Source: Amycolatopsis sp. CA-128772 (lineage in GTDB: Bacteria; Actinomycetota; Actinomycetes; Mycobacteriales; Pseudonocardiaceae). From it: 64,000 bases of DNA. The position numbers and the translations under genes were made by a program. Shown in pieces: positions 1 to 7,222 of this stretch (position 1 is its first letter; each line of letters starts with the position of its first letter). The notes beneath the pieces were generated by a model, which saw nothing but the letters and a program-made list of their open reading frames with translations, was not told the origin of the DNA and made no database searches. The stretch lies in NCBI RefSeq assembly GCF_002904295.1, contig NZ_PPHG01000082.1:1-64000 (forward strand). The letters run 5' to 3'.

Positions 1-869
1 TCGAGCAGGATGCGGGCTGCGGTCCTGACGCCGATGCCGGGCATCGAGGTCAGGACCCCGGCAAGAGGGTGCGCATCGAGTATCCCCTCGACCTGCTCAG
101 CAACCTGTTTCCGTTGCAGGAGAACTGTTTTGAGGCTGTCGGCCAGCCGAGGCAAGACCGTGTCCGCGGCGGCGGTGCCCGGAACGGTGACGGTCTGCTC
201 GCCCAGCGCGGTCATGATCGCCTCGACCAGCCGCTCGCCGATGCGCGGAGCGTGGGCCTTGGCGATCGCGGTGAGCTTGCGGCGGCCGGCCTTGGCGATG
301 CCGGCCGGGCCTCCGCAGCGAGACAGGATTTCCAGCACGGCCGGGTGGCTGATCCGCGGGCCGATGGCGTGTTCGAGGGCGGGGTGGATGCCGGTGAGCA
401 GCCCGCGGATGCGGTTGCTGATCCGGGTGGCTTCGCCGGCCAGGTCATCGTCGAACCCGACCAGCACCTCCAGCTCCGCCAGCGCCTCATCGCCGACATC
501 AACGGGCCGCAGCGTGTGCGGCAGGGAGCGGGCCGCGTCGGCGATGACGAACGCGTCGCGGGCGTCGGTCTTCGCCCGGCCGGGGTAGAGGTCGGCGATG
601 CGGCGCATCGCCAGGCCGGGCAGGTAGGCGACCTGGTGCCCGGCGGCGCAGGCGACCGCGACCGGCAACGCGCCGATGGTGGCGGGCTGGTCGACCACGA
701 CCAGCAGCGTTCCGTGCGCGGCGAGCTTGTCGAACAGGGCCTTCAGTTTGGGTTCGGTGTTGGGCAGCGGCGCGTCGTGCAGCCGGTTGCCGTCCGGGTC
801 GAGACCGACCGCGTGATGGGCGTCCTTGCCGACGTCCAGGCCGAGAAACACGCCGAAAGTGCTGCTCAT
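1..869 (-). CDS. IS110-family transposase, cut by the window edge
   Basis: This is the N-terminal and central part of an IS110-family DEDD transposase (recombinase of a bridge-RNA guided insertion sequence). Reading leftward from the ATG at 867-869 the product begins MSSTFGVFLGLDVGKDAHH, where the aspartate of GLDVGKD is the first DEDD catalytic residue. Later come a YLPGLAMRRIADLYPGRAKT-type segment, DARDAFVIADAAR, and towards the window edge SMPGIGVRTAARIL, the start of the helix-hairpin-helix transposase_20 domain. The frame is open to the edge, so the C-terminal part with the catalytic serine lies outside. The copy looks intact as far as visible. The element is probably mobile DNA inserted beside the 1163-2929 gene. 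Confidence 0.85.
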   Translation of the reverse strand, partial: MSSTFGVFLGLDVGKDAHHAVGLDPDGNRLHDAPLPNTEPKLKALFDKLAAHGTLLVVVDQPATIGALPVAVACAAGHQVAYLPGLAMRRIADLYPGRAKTDARDAFVIADAARSLPHTLRPVDVGDEALAELEVLVGFDDDLAGEATRISNRIRGLLTGIHPALEHAIGPRISHPAVLEILSRCGGPAGIAKAGRRKLTAIAKAHAPRIGERLVEAIMTALGEQTVTVPGTAAADTVLPRLADSLKTVLLQRKQVAEQVEGILDAHPLAGVLTSMPGIGVRTAARILL

Positions 870-1075
870 CCACCATGCCGTTCGTTCGCCGCGAGTGGTC
901 ACCGGGTTGGGCATCGATGGCCGGCACCCACGCCTGCGACGAGACCTACCCAGCGGTGGCCATGTCCCTATCAGCGGTCCCTCGGTGCCACCAGACCCGG
1001 TGACACCACCCCCCGGATCATGGGTTCGACTGGGGGCGTTAGTCATGCCGGGTCTGGTGACCACAGCTCCTTGAT
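870..1075 (-). ncRNA. Structured non-coding leader of the IS110 element, candidate bridge RNA
   Basis: The region between the IS110 transposase start and the next gene has no convincing coding sequence but is rich in nested inverted repeats. CACCAGACCCGG at 989-1000 pairs with CCGGGTCTGGTG at 1048-1059; inside it a CCCCC/GGGGG helix forms, leaving internal loops. A second arm is possible between GGTGCC near 983-988 and GGCACC near 923-928. In the IS110 family the left-end non-coding region upstream of the transposase encodes the bridge RNA with target- and donor-binding loops. Assignment of this RNA and its limits is inference from position and folding potential. Confidence 0.4.
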
Positions 1076-1162
1076 CAGAAACTACGAAAAAGGTAACTGT
1101 GATTCTGGGGTGGCAGCCCGGCCTGGTCTGGTTGCTGCCAGGCTCGGCGCCGACTGCTCCGG

Positions 1163-2929
1163 TTAGCGACCTGCCGCGTAGCCCTGCATCCCGCGTGCGT
1201 TCGCCGCCGCCCGCAGGACCCCGTCCGCGCGGGAAACCGCGGACAGGCGGCCCAGCGCCCAGTCGCCCGCGTCCACCACCGAGTGGCCGCGGGCGCGGAG
1301 TGCGTCCACAGTGGACGCACCGAGGCGGGACTCCACCACCAGCTCGCGCGGGTTCCAGGACCGCGGGTAGAACGAGCTCGGGAACGCCGTCGTGTGCCAG
1401 GCCGGTGCGTCGATCGACTCCTGGAGGTTGAGGCCGCCGTAGACGTGGGCCAGCCAGAAGCACAGCTGCCACTGGTCCTGCTGGTCGCCGCCCGGGGTGC
1501 CGAACGCCAATGCCGGGACGCCGTCGCGCAGGGCCAGCGACGGGGACAGCGTGATGCGCGGGCGCTTGCCCGGGGCCAGGGAGTTCGGCAAGCCCTGCTC
1601 CAGCCAGAACATCTGGCCGCGGGAATCCAGGCAGAAACCCAGGGAAGGGATCGTCGGGCTCGACTGCAGCCAGCCGCCCGACGGCGTCAGGGACACCAGG
1701 TTGCCCGCCGCGTCGACGACGTCCAGGTGGACCGTGTCGCCGCGGGTTTGGCCCTGGGGGCCCACCGTCGGCTCGCCCGTGGCGCCGCCGCCCGCTTCGA
1801 TGCCCTGCAGGGAGCCCAGGATGGCCGGGAGACGCGCCGGGCCGCGGGCGTCGCCGGGGCGGAGCTCAGCCGAAGCCGACTCACCGATCAGCGCGCGGCG
1901 GGCGTCGGTGTATGACGGCGAAAGCAGCACGTCCAGGGGGACGTCGGTGTCGCCGTACCAGGCCTCCCGGTCCGCGAAGGCCAGCTTCGCCGCTTCGGTC
2001 GCCAGGTGCACCGTGCGCTCCGACGGGATTCCGTCCACATAGGACAGCTCGGTGCCGAAGCCGTGCAGCAGGAGCGCCTGTTGCAGCAGCGCCGGGCCCT
2101 GGGTCCAGCCGCCCATCTTCACCAGGCGCCAGTCGCCGACGTCGACGGATGCGGGGGTCTCGTACGTCGCCGACCACGACGCCAGGTCCTCGCCGGTCAG
2201 CAGGCCCGCGTGGTCGCGGCCCGAATCGTCGCGGAACGCGCGACGGCTGAACGCGTCGATCGCTTCCGCCACGAAACCCTGCGACCAGGCCCGACGTCCG
2301 GCGTCGATCTGCGCCTCGCGGCCCGATACCGACTCCGCCTCCCGCAGGAGACGCTCCCACGTGTCGGCCAGCGCCGGGTTGCGGTGCAGGCCGGCCGCGG
2401 GCTTGCCGTCCGGCATCCAGAGCGCCGCCGACGTCGGCCAGTGCTCGGTGAACAGGCGGGCCACCGCGCTGATCGTGTCGCCGACGCGCGACACCAGCGG
2501 GACGCCGTTGCGCGCGTAGCCGATCGCGTACGACAGCACCGTGCGAAGTGGCTTCGTGCCGTAGTCGCGAAGCAGCAGGAGCCAGGCGTCCCAGGCGCCC
2601 GGGACGGTCGCCGGGAGCAGGCCGCTGCCGGGGATCAGGTCCAGGCCCAGCGAAGCGAAGTGCGCGGACGTGGCCCCCGCGGGCGACGGGCCCTGTCCGG
2701 CCAGCGCCCGCGGGGCCGGGTCGTCCGCCGTCACGAAGAGGCCCGGCACCTGGCCCGCCGGGCCGCACAGGTGCGGCTCGGCGACCTGCAGGACGAAGCC
2801 GGCCGCGACCGCCGCGTCGAACGCGTTGCCGCCGTCCTCCAGCACCGCCATCCCGGTGGCCGAAGCCAGCCAGTGCGTCGATGCCACCATCCCGAAGGTG
2901 CCGGTCAGCTCCGGCCTCGTCGTGAACAT
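1163..2929 (-). CDS. Gamma-glutamyltransferase family protein
   Basis: A 588-residue Ntn-hydrolase-fold protein of the gamma-glutamyltranspeptidase/cephalosporin acylase family, which self-cleaves at a threonine that becomes the nucleophile. The likely processing site is GDTVHLDVVD with Thr about residue 399, followed by the small-subunit core GNLVSLTPSGGWLQ and FGTPGGDQQ. The N-terminal part carries the usual DGGNAFDAAVAAGF and SGLLPATVPGAWDAW segments. No signal peptide or lipobox is seen at the N-terminus, so it is probably cytoplasmic, unlike classical periplasmic GGT. The canonical TTH at the cleavage site is DTVH here, so the substrate may differ from glutathione. It stands alone, with the IS110 element downstream. 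Confidence 0.85.
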   Translation of the reverse strand: MFTTRPELTGTFGMVASTHWLASATGMAVLEDGGNAFDAAVAAGFVLQVAEPHLCGPAGQVPGLFVTADDPAPRALAGQGPSPAGATSAHFASLGLDLIPGSGLLPATVPGAWDAWLLLLRDYGTKPLRTVLSYAIGYARNGVPLVSRVGDTISAVARLFTEHWPTSAALWMPDGKPAAGLHRNPALADTWERLLREAESVSGREAQIDAGRRAWSQGFVAEAIDAFSRRAFRDDSGRDHAGLLTGEDLASWSATYETPASVDVGDWRLVKMGGWTQGPALLQQALLLHGFGTELSYVDGIPSERTVHLATEAAKLAFADREAWYGDTDVPLDVLLSPSYTDARRALIGESASAELRPGDARGPARLPAILGSLQGIEAGGGATGEPTVGPQGQTRGDTVHLDVVDAAGNLVSLTPSGGWLQSSPTIPSLGFCLDSRGQMFWLEQGLPNSLAPGKRPRITLSPSLALRDGVPALAFGTPGGDQQDQWQLCFWLAHVYGGLNLQESIDAPAWHTTAFPSSFYPRSWNPRELVVESRLGASTVDALRARGHSVVDAGDWALGRLSAVSRADGVLRAAANARGMQGYAAGR

Positions 2930-2959
2930 GCCCCGATAGTACGCATTGCTAAGGAACTT

Positions 2960-3376
2960 TCACCAGGACGACGGCCGCTTCCGGTCCGGCTCGTACGGCT
3001 GCGTGATGATTTCCATCCCGTTGCCGCCGGGATCGAGGAAATAGACACCCCGGCCGCCGTGGTTGTGGTTGGTTTCGCCGATCTGCTTTCCCATCGGATC
3101 GGCGTGGTAGGTCACGCCCGTTCCGACGAGCCGCGCGAACACGGCGTCGAAGTCGTCTTCCGGAATGAGGAAGCAGTAGTGCTGCAGGCGAAGGTCCTTC
3201 TCGGGCACGCTCGCGAAGTCCAGCCGGACGCCGTTGCGCGTCTCGACGGGGATGAACGGGCCCCATTCTTCGCCGACTTCGAGGCCGAGCAGGTTCGCCA
3301 GGAATTCGGCGGATTCCCGGTTGTTCCGGGACGGGACGATCAAGTGGTTCAATTCAACGGAAACGGATACCGACAC
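2960..3376 (-). CDS. VOC family protein (glyoxalase/dioxygenase fold)
   Basis: A 138-residue single-domain vicinal-oxygen-chelate protein. It begins with ELNHLIVPSRN (first metal-ligand histidine), has LQHYCFLIPEDDFD and ends GGRGVYFLDPGGNGMEIIT, the typical closing strand with a glutamate ligand. Such proteins bind a divalent metal and act as glyoxalases, ring-cleaving dioxygenases or antibiotic-binding proteins; the exact reaction cannot be read here. I chose the GTG at 3376 because GGAGG lies 10 bases upstream; an earlier ATG at 3457 would add a 27-residue Arg/Gly-rich leader without domain similarity. Confidence 0.8.
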   Translation of the reverse strand: MSVSVSVELNHLIVPSRNNRESAEFLANLLGLEVGEEWGPFIPVETRNGVRLDFASVPEKDLRLQHYCFLIPEDDFDAVFARLVGTGVTYHADPMGKQIGETNHNHGGRGVYFLDPGGNGMEIITQPYEPDRKRPSSW

Positions 3377-3476
3377 GATTGAAATGCCTCCGGGGCACTC
3401 CCGCCACCTCCATGTCTCACCCAGCCGGTGACCGACACGCGATGCCGTACCGATCACCCTAGCGGGCCGCGGAAGA

Positions 3477-4781
3477 TCAGGAAACCTTGATTCGCGCCGC
3501 CGCCCGCGGCCGCCCGACGCCCTGCCAGGACAGCCCGGCGGCCACGATCACCCGCGGGTCGAGCAGGTTGCGCGTGTCGACGACGTCGATGCCGTCCATC
3601 AGCTCGGCCATCGCGGCCCAGTCGAGGTGCTTGAACTCGGCCCACTCGGTCAGCACGACGACGGCGTCCGCGTCCTTCGCGACCTGGTAGGCGTCGTCGA
3701 CGACGGTCATCCCGGGGATCTCGCCGTCGACCGCCGGGTCGTAGGCGGTCAGCTCCGCGCCCAGCGCGCCCAGCACCGAGGACACGGCGAGCGCGGGCGA
3801 GTCGCGCAGGTCGTTCGTGCCCGCCTTGAACGCCAGGCCCAGCACGCCGATCCGGGCGCCGGCCAGCGTCCCGCCGACCGCGCCGGCGATCTTCGCGACG
3901 ATCCGGTCGCGCTGGGCGATGTTCTCGTCGATGGCCGAGGTCAGCATGGTGAAGTCGTAGTTCACCGATTCGGCCACCTTGACCAGCGCGCTGGTGTCCT
4001 TCGGCAGGCAGGAGCCGCCCCAGCCGGGGCCGGGCTTGAGGAACGTCCGCCCGATGCGCCGGTCGTACCCCATGCCCTCGGTGACGAGGTCGATGTCCGC
4101 CCCGAGCCGTTCGCACAGCTCGGCGATCGAGTTGACGTAGGACAGCTTCAGCGCGAGGTAGCAGTTGGCGGCGTACTTGACCAGCTCCGCGCTCGCCGCG
4201 TCGGCGACGACGACCGGCGCGTCCAGCTCGGCGTACAGCTCGCCGACCCGGCGCGCGGCGGCGAGGTCGTCCGAGCCGACGACGATCCGGTCCGGCCCCA
4301 GGAAGTCGGCGACCGCGGTGCCTTCGCGGAGGAACTCGGGGTTCGACACCACCGGCACGTCGGTCCGGCCGACCAGCGCCTGGATCCGCTTCGACGTGCC
4401 GACCGGCACGGTCGACTTGGTGACCAGCGCGCAGCCGGCGGGCAGGACGTCGCCGATCTCGGCCGTCACCGCCTCGACCGCGCGCAGGTCCGCGGAGCCG
4501 CCCGCCCCCATCGGCGTCGGCACGCAGAGGAACACCGCCTGCGCGTCGCGGACGGCGTCCCGCGCGCCGACGACGAACCGGAGGCGCCCCGCCGCGAGCC
4601 CGCGGTTCACCAGGTCGTCGAGCCCCGGTTCGAGGATGTCGACGCGGCCCGCGGCCAGCCGCGAGACCTTCGCGCGGTCGACGTCCACGCAGGTGACGAA
4701 ATGCCCGAGGCCGGCCAGGCAGGCCCCCGTGGTCAAGCCGACGTATCCGGTTCCTACCACCACGATCCGAGCTGGCGTCAT
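3477..4781 (-). CDS. ugd: UDP-glucose 6-dehydrogenase
   Basis: A 434-residue UDP-glucose/GDP-mannose dehydrogenase that oxidises UDP-glucose to UDP-glucuronate with two NAD+. The N-terminal Rossmann fold starts IVVVGTGYVGLTTGACLAGLGH. NPEFLREGTAVADF is the substrate-binding signature. The catalytic cysteine is in GWGGSCLPKD at about residue 258, and GLAFKAGTNDLRDSPA marks the C-terminal UDP-binding domain. Length and motifs are those of a full enzyme. The ATG at 4781 directly precedes the Rossmann motif; the upstream in-frame extension is low-complexity and was rejected. UDP-glucuronate would feed exopolysaccharide or glycoside synthesis. It is divergent from the SDR gene at 4927. Confidence 0.93.
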   Translation of the reverse strand: MTPARIVVVGTGYVGLTTGACLAGLGHFVTCVDVDRAKVSRLAAGRVDILEPGLDDLVNRGLAAGRLRFVVGARDAVRDAQAVFLCVPTPMGAGGSADLRAVEAVTAEIGDVLPAGCALVTKSTVPVGTSKRIQALVGRTDVPVVSNPEFLREGTAVADFLGPDRIVVGSDDLAAARRVGELYAELDAPVVVADAASAELVKYAANCYLALKLSYVNSIAELCERLGADIDLVTEGMGYDRRIGRTFLKPGPGWGGSCLPKDTSALVKVAESVNYDFTMLTSAIDENIAQRDRIVAKIAGAVGGTLAGARIGVLGLAFKAGTNDLRDSPALAVSSVLGALGAELTAYDPAVDGEIPGMTVVDDAYQVAKDADAVVVLTEWAEFKHLDWAAMAELMDGIDVVDTRNLLDPRVIVAAGLSWQGVGRPRAAARIKVS

Positions 4782-4926
4782 GGTGCTGAAGGTGACAGCC
4801 GGACGTGACCACCGCGCTAACGGAACCGGTCGCGCCCGGGAGCGGTGAGCGAAGACACGAACCGGCCGCATGCGAACGAGCGTTAACCTGTCCCAGCGAA
4901 TCGGAGCAGCGAAGGGAACGGCAGAG

Positions 4927-5685
4927 ATGCAGATCAACGGCACCGCGGCGCTCGTCACCGGGGGCGCGTCCGGCCTCGGCGGCGCGACGGCGAAGGCCCT
5001 CGCGGCCAAGGGCGCGCGGGTGTTCGCGCTGGACCTGGCGTCGTCCATCGATAAGGCCGAGCAGCTCGACGGCATCACCTACGTCGAGGCCGACGTCACC
5101 GACGTCGACCAGGTCGAGGCCGCCGTCGCGCAGGCCGCCGGCTCCGGCGTGCCGCTGCGGACCGTGGTGAACTGCGCCGGCATCGGGCCGTCCGCGCGGA
5201 TCCTGTCCAAGAAGGGCCGCCACGACCTCGCGCTGTACGCGAAGGTCATCCAGATCAACCTGGTCGGCACCTTCAACGTGCTGACCATCGCCTCCGAGGC
5301 GATCGCGAAGACCGAGCCCCTCGCGGACGACGCTCGCGGCGTCATCATCAACACCGCCTCGATCGCCGCGTACGACGGCCAGATCGGGCAGGTCGCCTAC
5401 TCCTCGTCCAAGGGCGGCGTCGTCGGCATGACCCTCCCCGCGGCCCGTGACCTGGCCTCACACGGCATCCGCGTGCTGACCATCGCGCCGGGCATCGTCG
5501 ACACCCCGATGCTCGCCACGGTCAGCGACGACTTCCGCGCGTCGCTCGCGGCCGGCGTCCCGTTCCCGAAGCGGCTCGCCCGGCCGGACGAGTACGCGCA
5601 GCTCGCGCTGTCCCTGATCGACCACGACTACCTGAACGGCGAGGTCGTCCGCATGGACGGCTCGCTCCGGATGGCCCCCCGCTGA
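4927..5685 (+). CDS. SDR family oxidoreductase, 3-hydroxyacyl-CoA dehydrogenase type-2-like
   Basis: A 252-residue short-chain dehydrogenase. It has the NAD-binding GASGLGGATAKAL turn, NCAG at the end of beta-4, catalytic serine in NTASIAAYDG and the YSSSKGG catalytic Tyr-Lys pair. The overall pattern (INGTAALVTGGASGLG, NLVGTFNVLTIASEAI, SLIDHDYLNGEVVRMDGSLRMAP) is that of the HSD17B10 group of 3-hydroxyacyl-CoA dehydrogenases, so a role in fatty-acid or branched-chain acyl-CoA oxidation is likely; this is family knowledge, not proof. The ATG at 4927 is preceded by a GAAGGGA ribosome site; the longer reading from 4870 lacks one. Confidence 0.87.
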   Translation: MQINGTAALVTGGASGLGGATAKALAAKGARVFALDLASSIDKAEQLDGITYVEADVTDVDQVEAAVAQAAGSGVPLRTVVNCAGIGPSARILSKKGRHDLALYAKVIQINLVGTFNVLTIASEAIAKTEPLADDARGVIINTASIAAYDGQIGQVAYSSSKGGVVGMTLPAARDLASHGIRVLTIAPGIVDTPMLATVSDDFRASLAAGVPFPKRLARPDEYAQLALSLIDHDYLNGEVVRMDGSLRMAPR

Positions 5686-5730
5686 TCCCGACGGGCGGCA
5701 CTTTAACGTGAGAGTGCCGCCCTCTGCCGG

Positions 5731-6378
5731 TCAGCGGGTGAGGCGGACCTCCAGGCCGATGCCGTCGGTGGTGACCGAGCAGCCGCCGAACGCGCTTGCC
5801 GCAGCCAGCTCCTCGAACTGCGCCGGCGTGAACGCGCGGCGCCGCAGCCAGGTGAGCGCCTGCCGGGTGGTGAAGCCGGCGACGACACCGACGTTCATCC
5901 CGGCCACCACGCGGTCGATGTCCGCGCCGGTGGCTTGATGGTTGAGGTCGTGGATCACCGCGTAGCCGCCCGGGCGCAGCAACCGGTGCATCTCGTTCAG
6001 CGCGCTCACCGGTTGCCGGAAGTTCTTGAACGCGGCCTGGCAGACCAGGAAGTCGAACGACTCGTCGGCGAACGGCGCGTGCGTGATGTCGCCCTGGCGG
6101 AAGTCGATGTCCGGGCCGTTTTCCCGGGCGATCTCCACCATCGTGTGACTGATGTCGAGCCCGGTGACGCGGTAGCCGCGCTTCGCCAGCTCCACGGCGA
6201 AGAAGCCGGGCCCGGGCGCGACCTCCAGGACTTCGGCGCCCTCCGGCCAGCCGGCGGTGACCTCGGCCGCCTGTCGCCGGTACTGCGCGAGCTGGGCTTC
6301 GGTCCCGCGGTTCTTGGCGTACCAGCGGGCCTGGAACCCCTCCATTTCGGGCACTCGGTGCTTGCGGGTCGTCTCCAT
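5731..6378 (-). CDS. Class I SAM-dependent methyltransferase
   Basis: A 215-residue methyltransferase of the Methyltransf_11/25 type. The SAM-binding motif I is VLEVAPGPGFFAVELAKRG, followed by VTGLDIS (acidic loop binding the ribose), FRQGDITHAPFADESFD and the post-motif LRPGGYAVIHDLN. The substrate is unknown. The ATG at 6378 is preceded by a very strong GAGGAGGAG ribosome site; readings from 6495 would add an Arg/Pro-rich tail and are rejected. It is separated from the co-directional padR gene (starting 7140) by a strong terminator, so it probably has its own promoter. Confidence 0.87.
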   Translation of the reverse strand: METTRKHRVPEMEGFQARWYAKNRGTEAQLAQYRRQAAEVTAGWPEGAEVLEVAPGPGFFAVELAKRGYRVTGLDISHTMVEIARENGPDIDFRQGDITHAPFADESFDFLVCQAAFKNFRQPVSALNEMHRLLRPGGYAVIHDLNHQATGADIDRVVAGMNVGVVAGFTTRQALTWLRRRAFTPAQFEELAAASAFGGCSVTTDGIGLEVRLTR

Positions 6379-6471
6379 GGATCTCCTCCTCGGTTGGACC
6401 GAACCGAAGAGCGCACCCGGTTTATCCTTGCGGTGCCACCTCGTGGCCGGGCGTGCTCGGTTCGGGGTCGA

Positions 6472-6507
6472 GGACCCCGGGCGGTGTGCCAGCACCTCCC
6501 GGGGTCC
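6472..6507 (-). terminator. Rho-independent terminator after padR
   Basis: GGACCCCGGG at 6472-6481 pairs perfectly with CCCGGGGTCC at 6498-6507, with an inner GGTG/CACC helix in the 16-base loop. It lies 3 bases past the stop of the PadR gene on the minus strand and upstream of the methyltransferase, separating the two transcripts. Confidence 0.6.
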
Positions 6508-6510
6508 GTG

Positions 6511-7140
6511 CTATTTCTCCACGAGCTTCCCGAAGTCGTCAGGAAGCTCGCCGGTCTCGTGCCAGCGCCGCCAGGCTGCGATGCCCGGCATGGTGCCGCT
6601 GGTCAGTTCGTCGAGGAAGCCGCGCACCCAGCGCGCCTCGGCCTCCGTCATCGCGATGTCGTACTCGACCTCGATCAGGAACATCCGCGGCATCAGCGGC
6701 CGCAGCTGATCGAGCCCGGCCCGCTGCTTCTCGGCCCGCTCGTCGAGCTGATCGAGCCGCTCCCGCAGCCGGCTGATTGCCTGGTCGGGGCCCAGGACGC
6801 CGATCATCGACAGCCCGGACCGGAACCGCGGGGGTTCCGGGTCGACCGTGCCGACGAGCTCGCGGACCCAGTCCTCGTACTCCTCGCGTCCGGCCGGGGT
6901 GATCCGGTAGACGGTCCGCTCGGGGCGTCCGCCGTCCTTCACGCTCTCGACGGCCTCGATGAAGCCGTGTTTCTCCAGGTTGGCGACGACGGTGTAGAGC
7001 GAGCCCCACTTGATCGGCAGGTCGGCGTCCTTGCCGCGTTCCTTCAGCACGGCCGCCATCTCGTACGGGTGCATGGGGCGTTCCTGCACGGCGGACAGTA
7101 CGGCCAGGCCCAGCAGGTTGCCGACCTTCCGCCGCTTCAT
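6511..7140 (-). CDS. PadR family transcriptional regulator
   Basis: A 209-residue PadR-type winged-helix repressor. The N-terminal domain (about residues 10-85) has MHPYEMAAVLKERG, IKWGSLYTVVANLEKHGFIEAVE and GGRPERTVYRITPAGREEYEDW, the standard PadR recognition and wing pattern. A C-terminal, mostly helical, dimerisation region follows (RLRERLDQLDERAEKQRAGLDQLRP). PadR proteins commonly repress their own gene and an adjacent efflux or detoxification gene; here the nearest candidates are itself and possibly the methyltransferase. A perfect 6-4-6 inverted repeat sits about 20 bases upstream of its start. Confidence 0.9.
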   Translation of the reverse strand: MKRRKVGNLLGLAVLSAVQERPMHPYEMAAVLKERGKDADLPIKWGSLYTVVANLEKHGFIEAVESVKDGGRPERTVYRITPAGREEYEDWVRELVGTVDPEPPRFRSGLSMIGVLGPDQAISRLRERLDQLDERAEKQRAGLDQLRPLMPRMFLIEVEYDIAMTEAEARWVRGFLDELTSGTMPGIAAWRRWHETGELPDDFGKLVEK

Positions 7141-7160
7141 TTCGTCTCCTCGCGCACGAG

Positions 7161-7176
7161 TACTCGCAGACGAGTA
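7161..7176. promoter_or_regulatory. Candidate PadR operator
   Basis: TACTCG at 7161-7166 and CGAGTA at 7171-7176 form a perfect inverted repeat around CAGA, about 20 bases upstream of the padR start codon. Position suggests autoregulation; binding is inferred. Confidence 0.5.
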
Positions 7177-7222
7177 TTACGCAGAACGCGTCAGCAGGCA
7201 AGTGTCTTAGCCGACGCAACAC

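Noticed and set aside
69..1166. 365-codon plus-strand frame over the IS110 region
   Set aside because: It is antisense to the transposase, whose minus-strand frame has clear family motifs.
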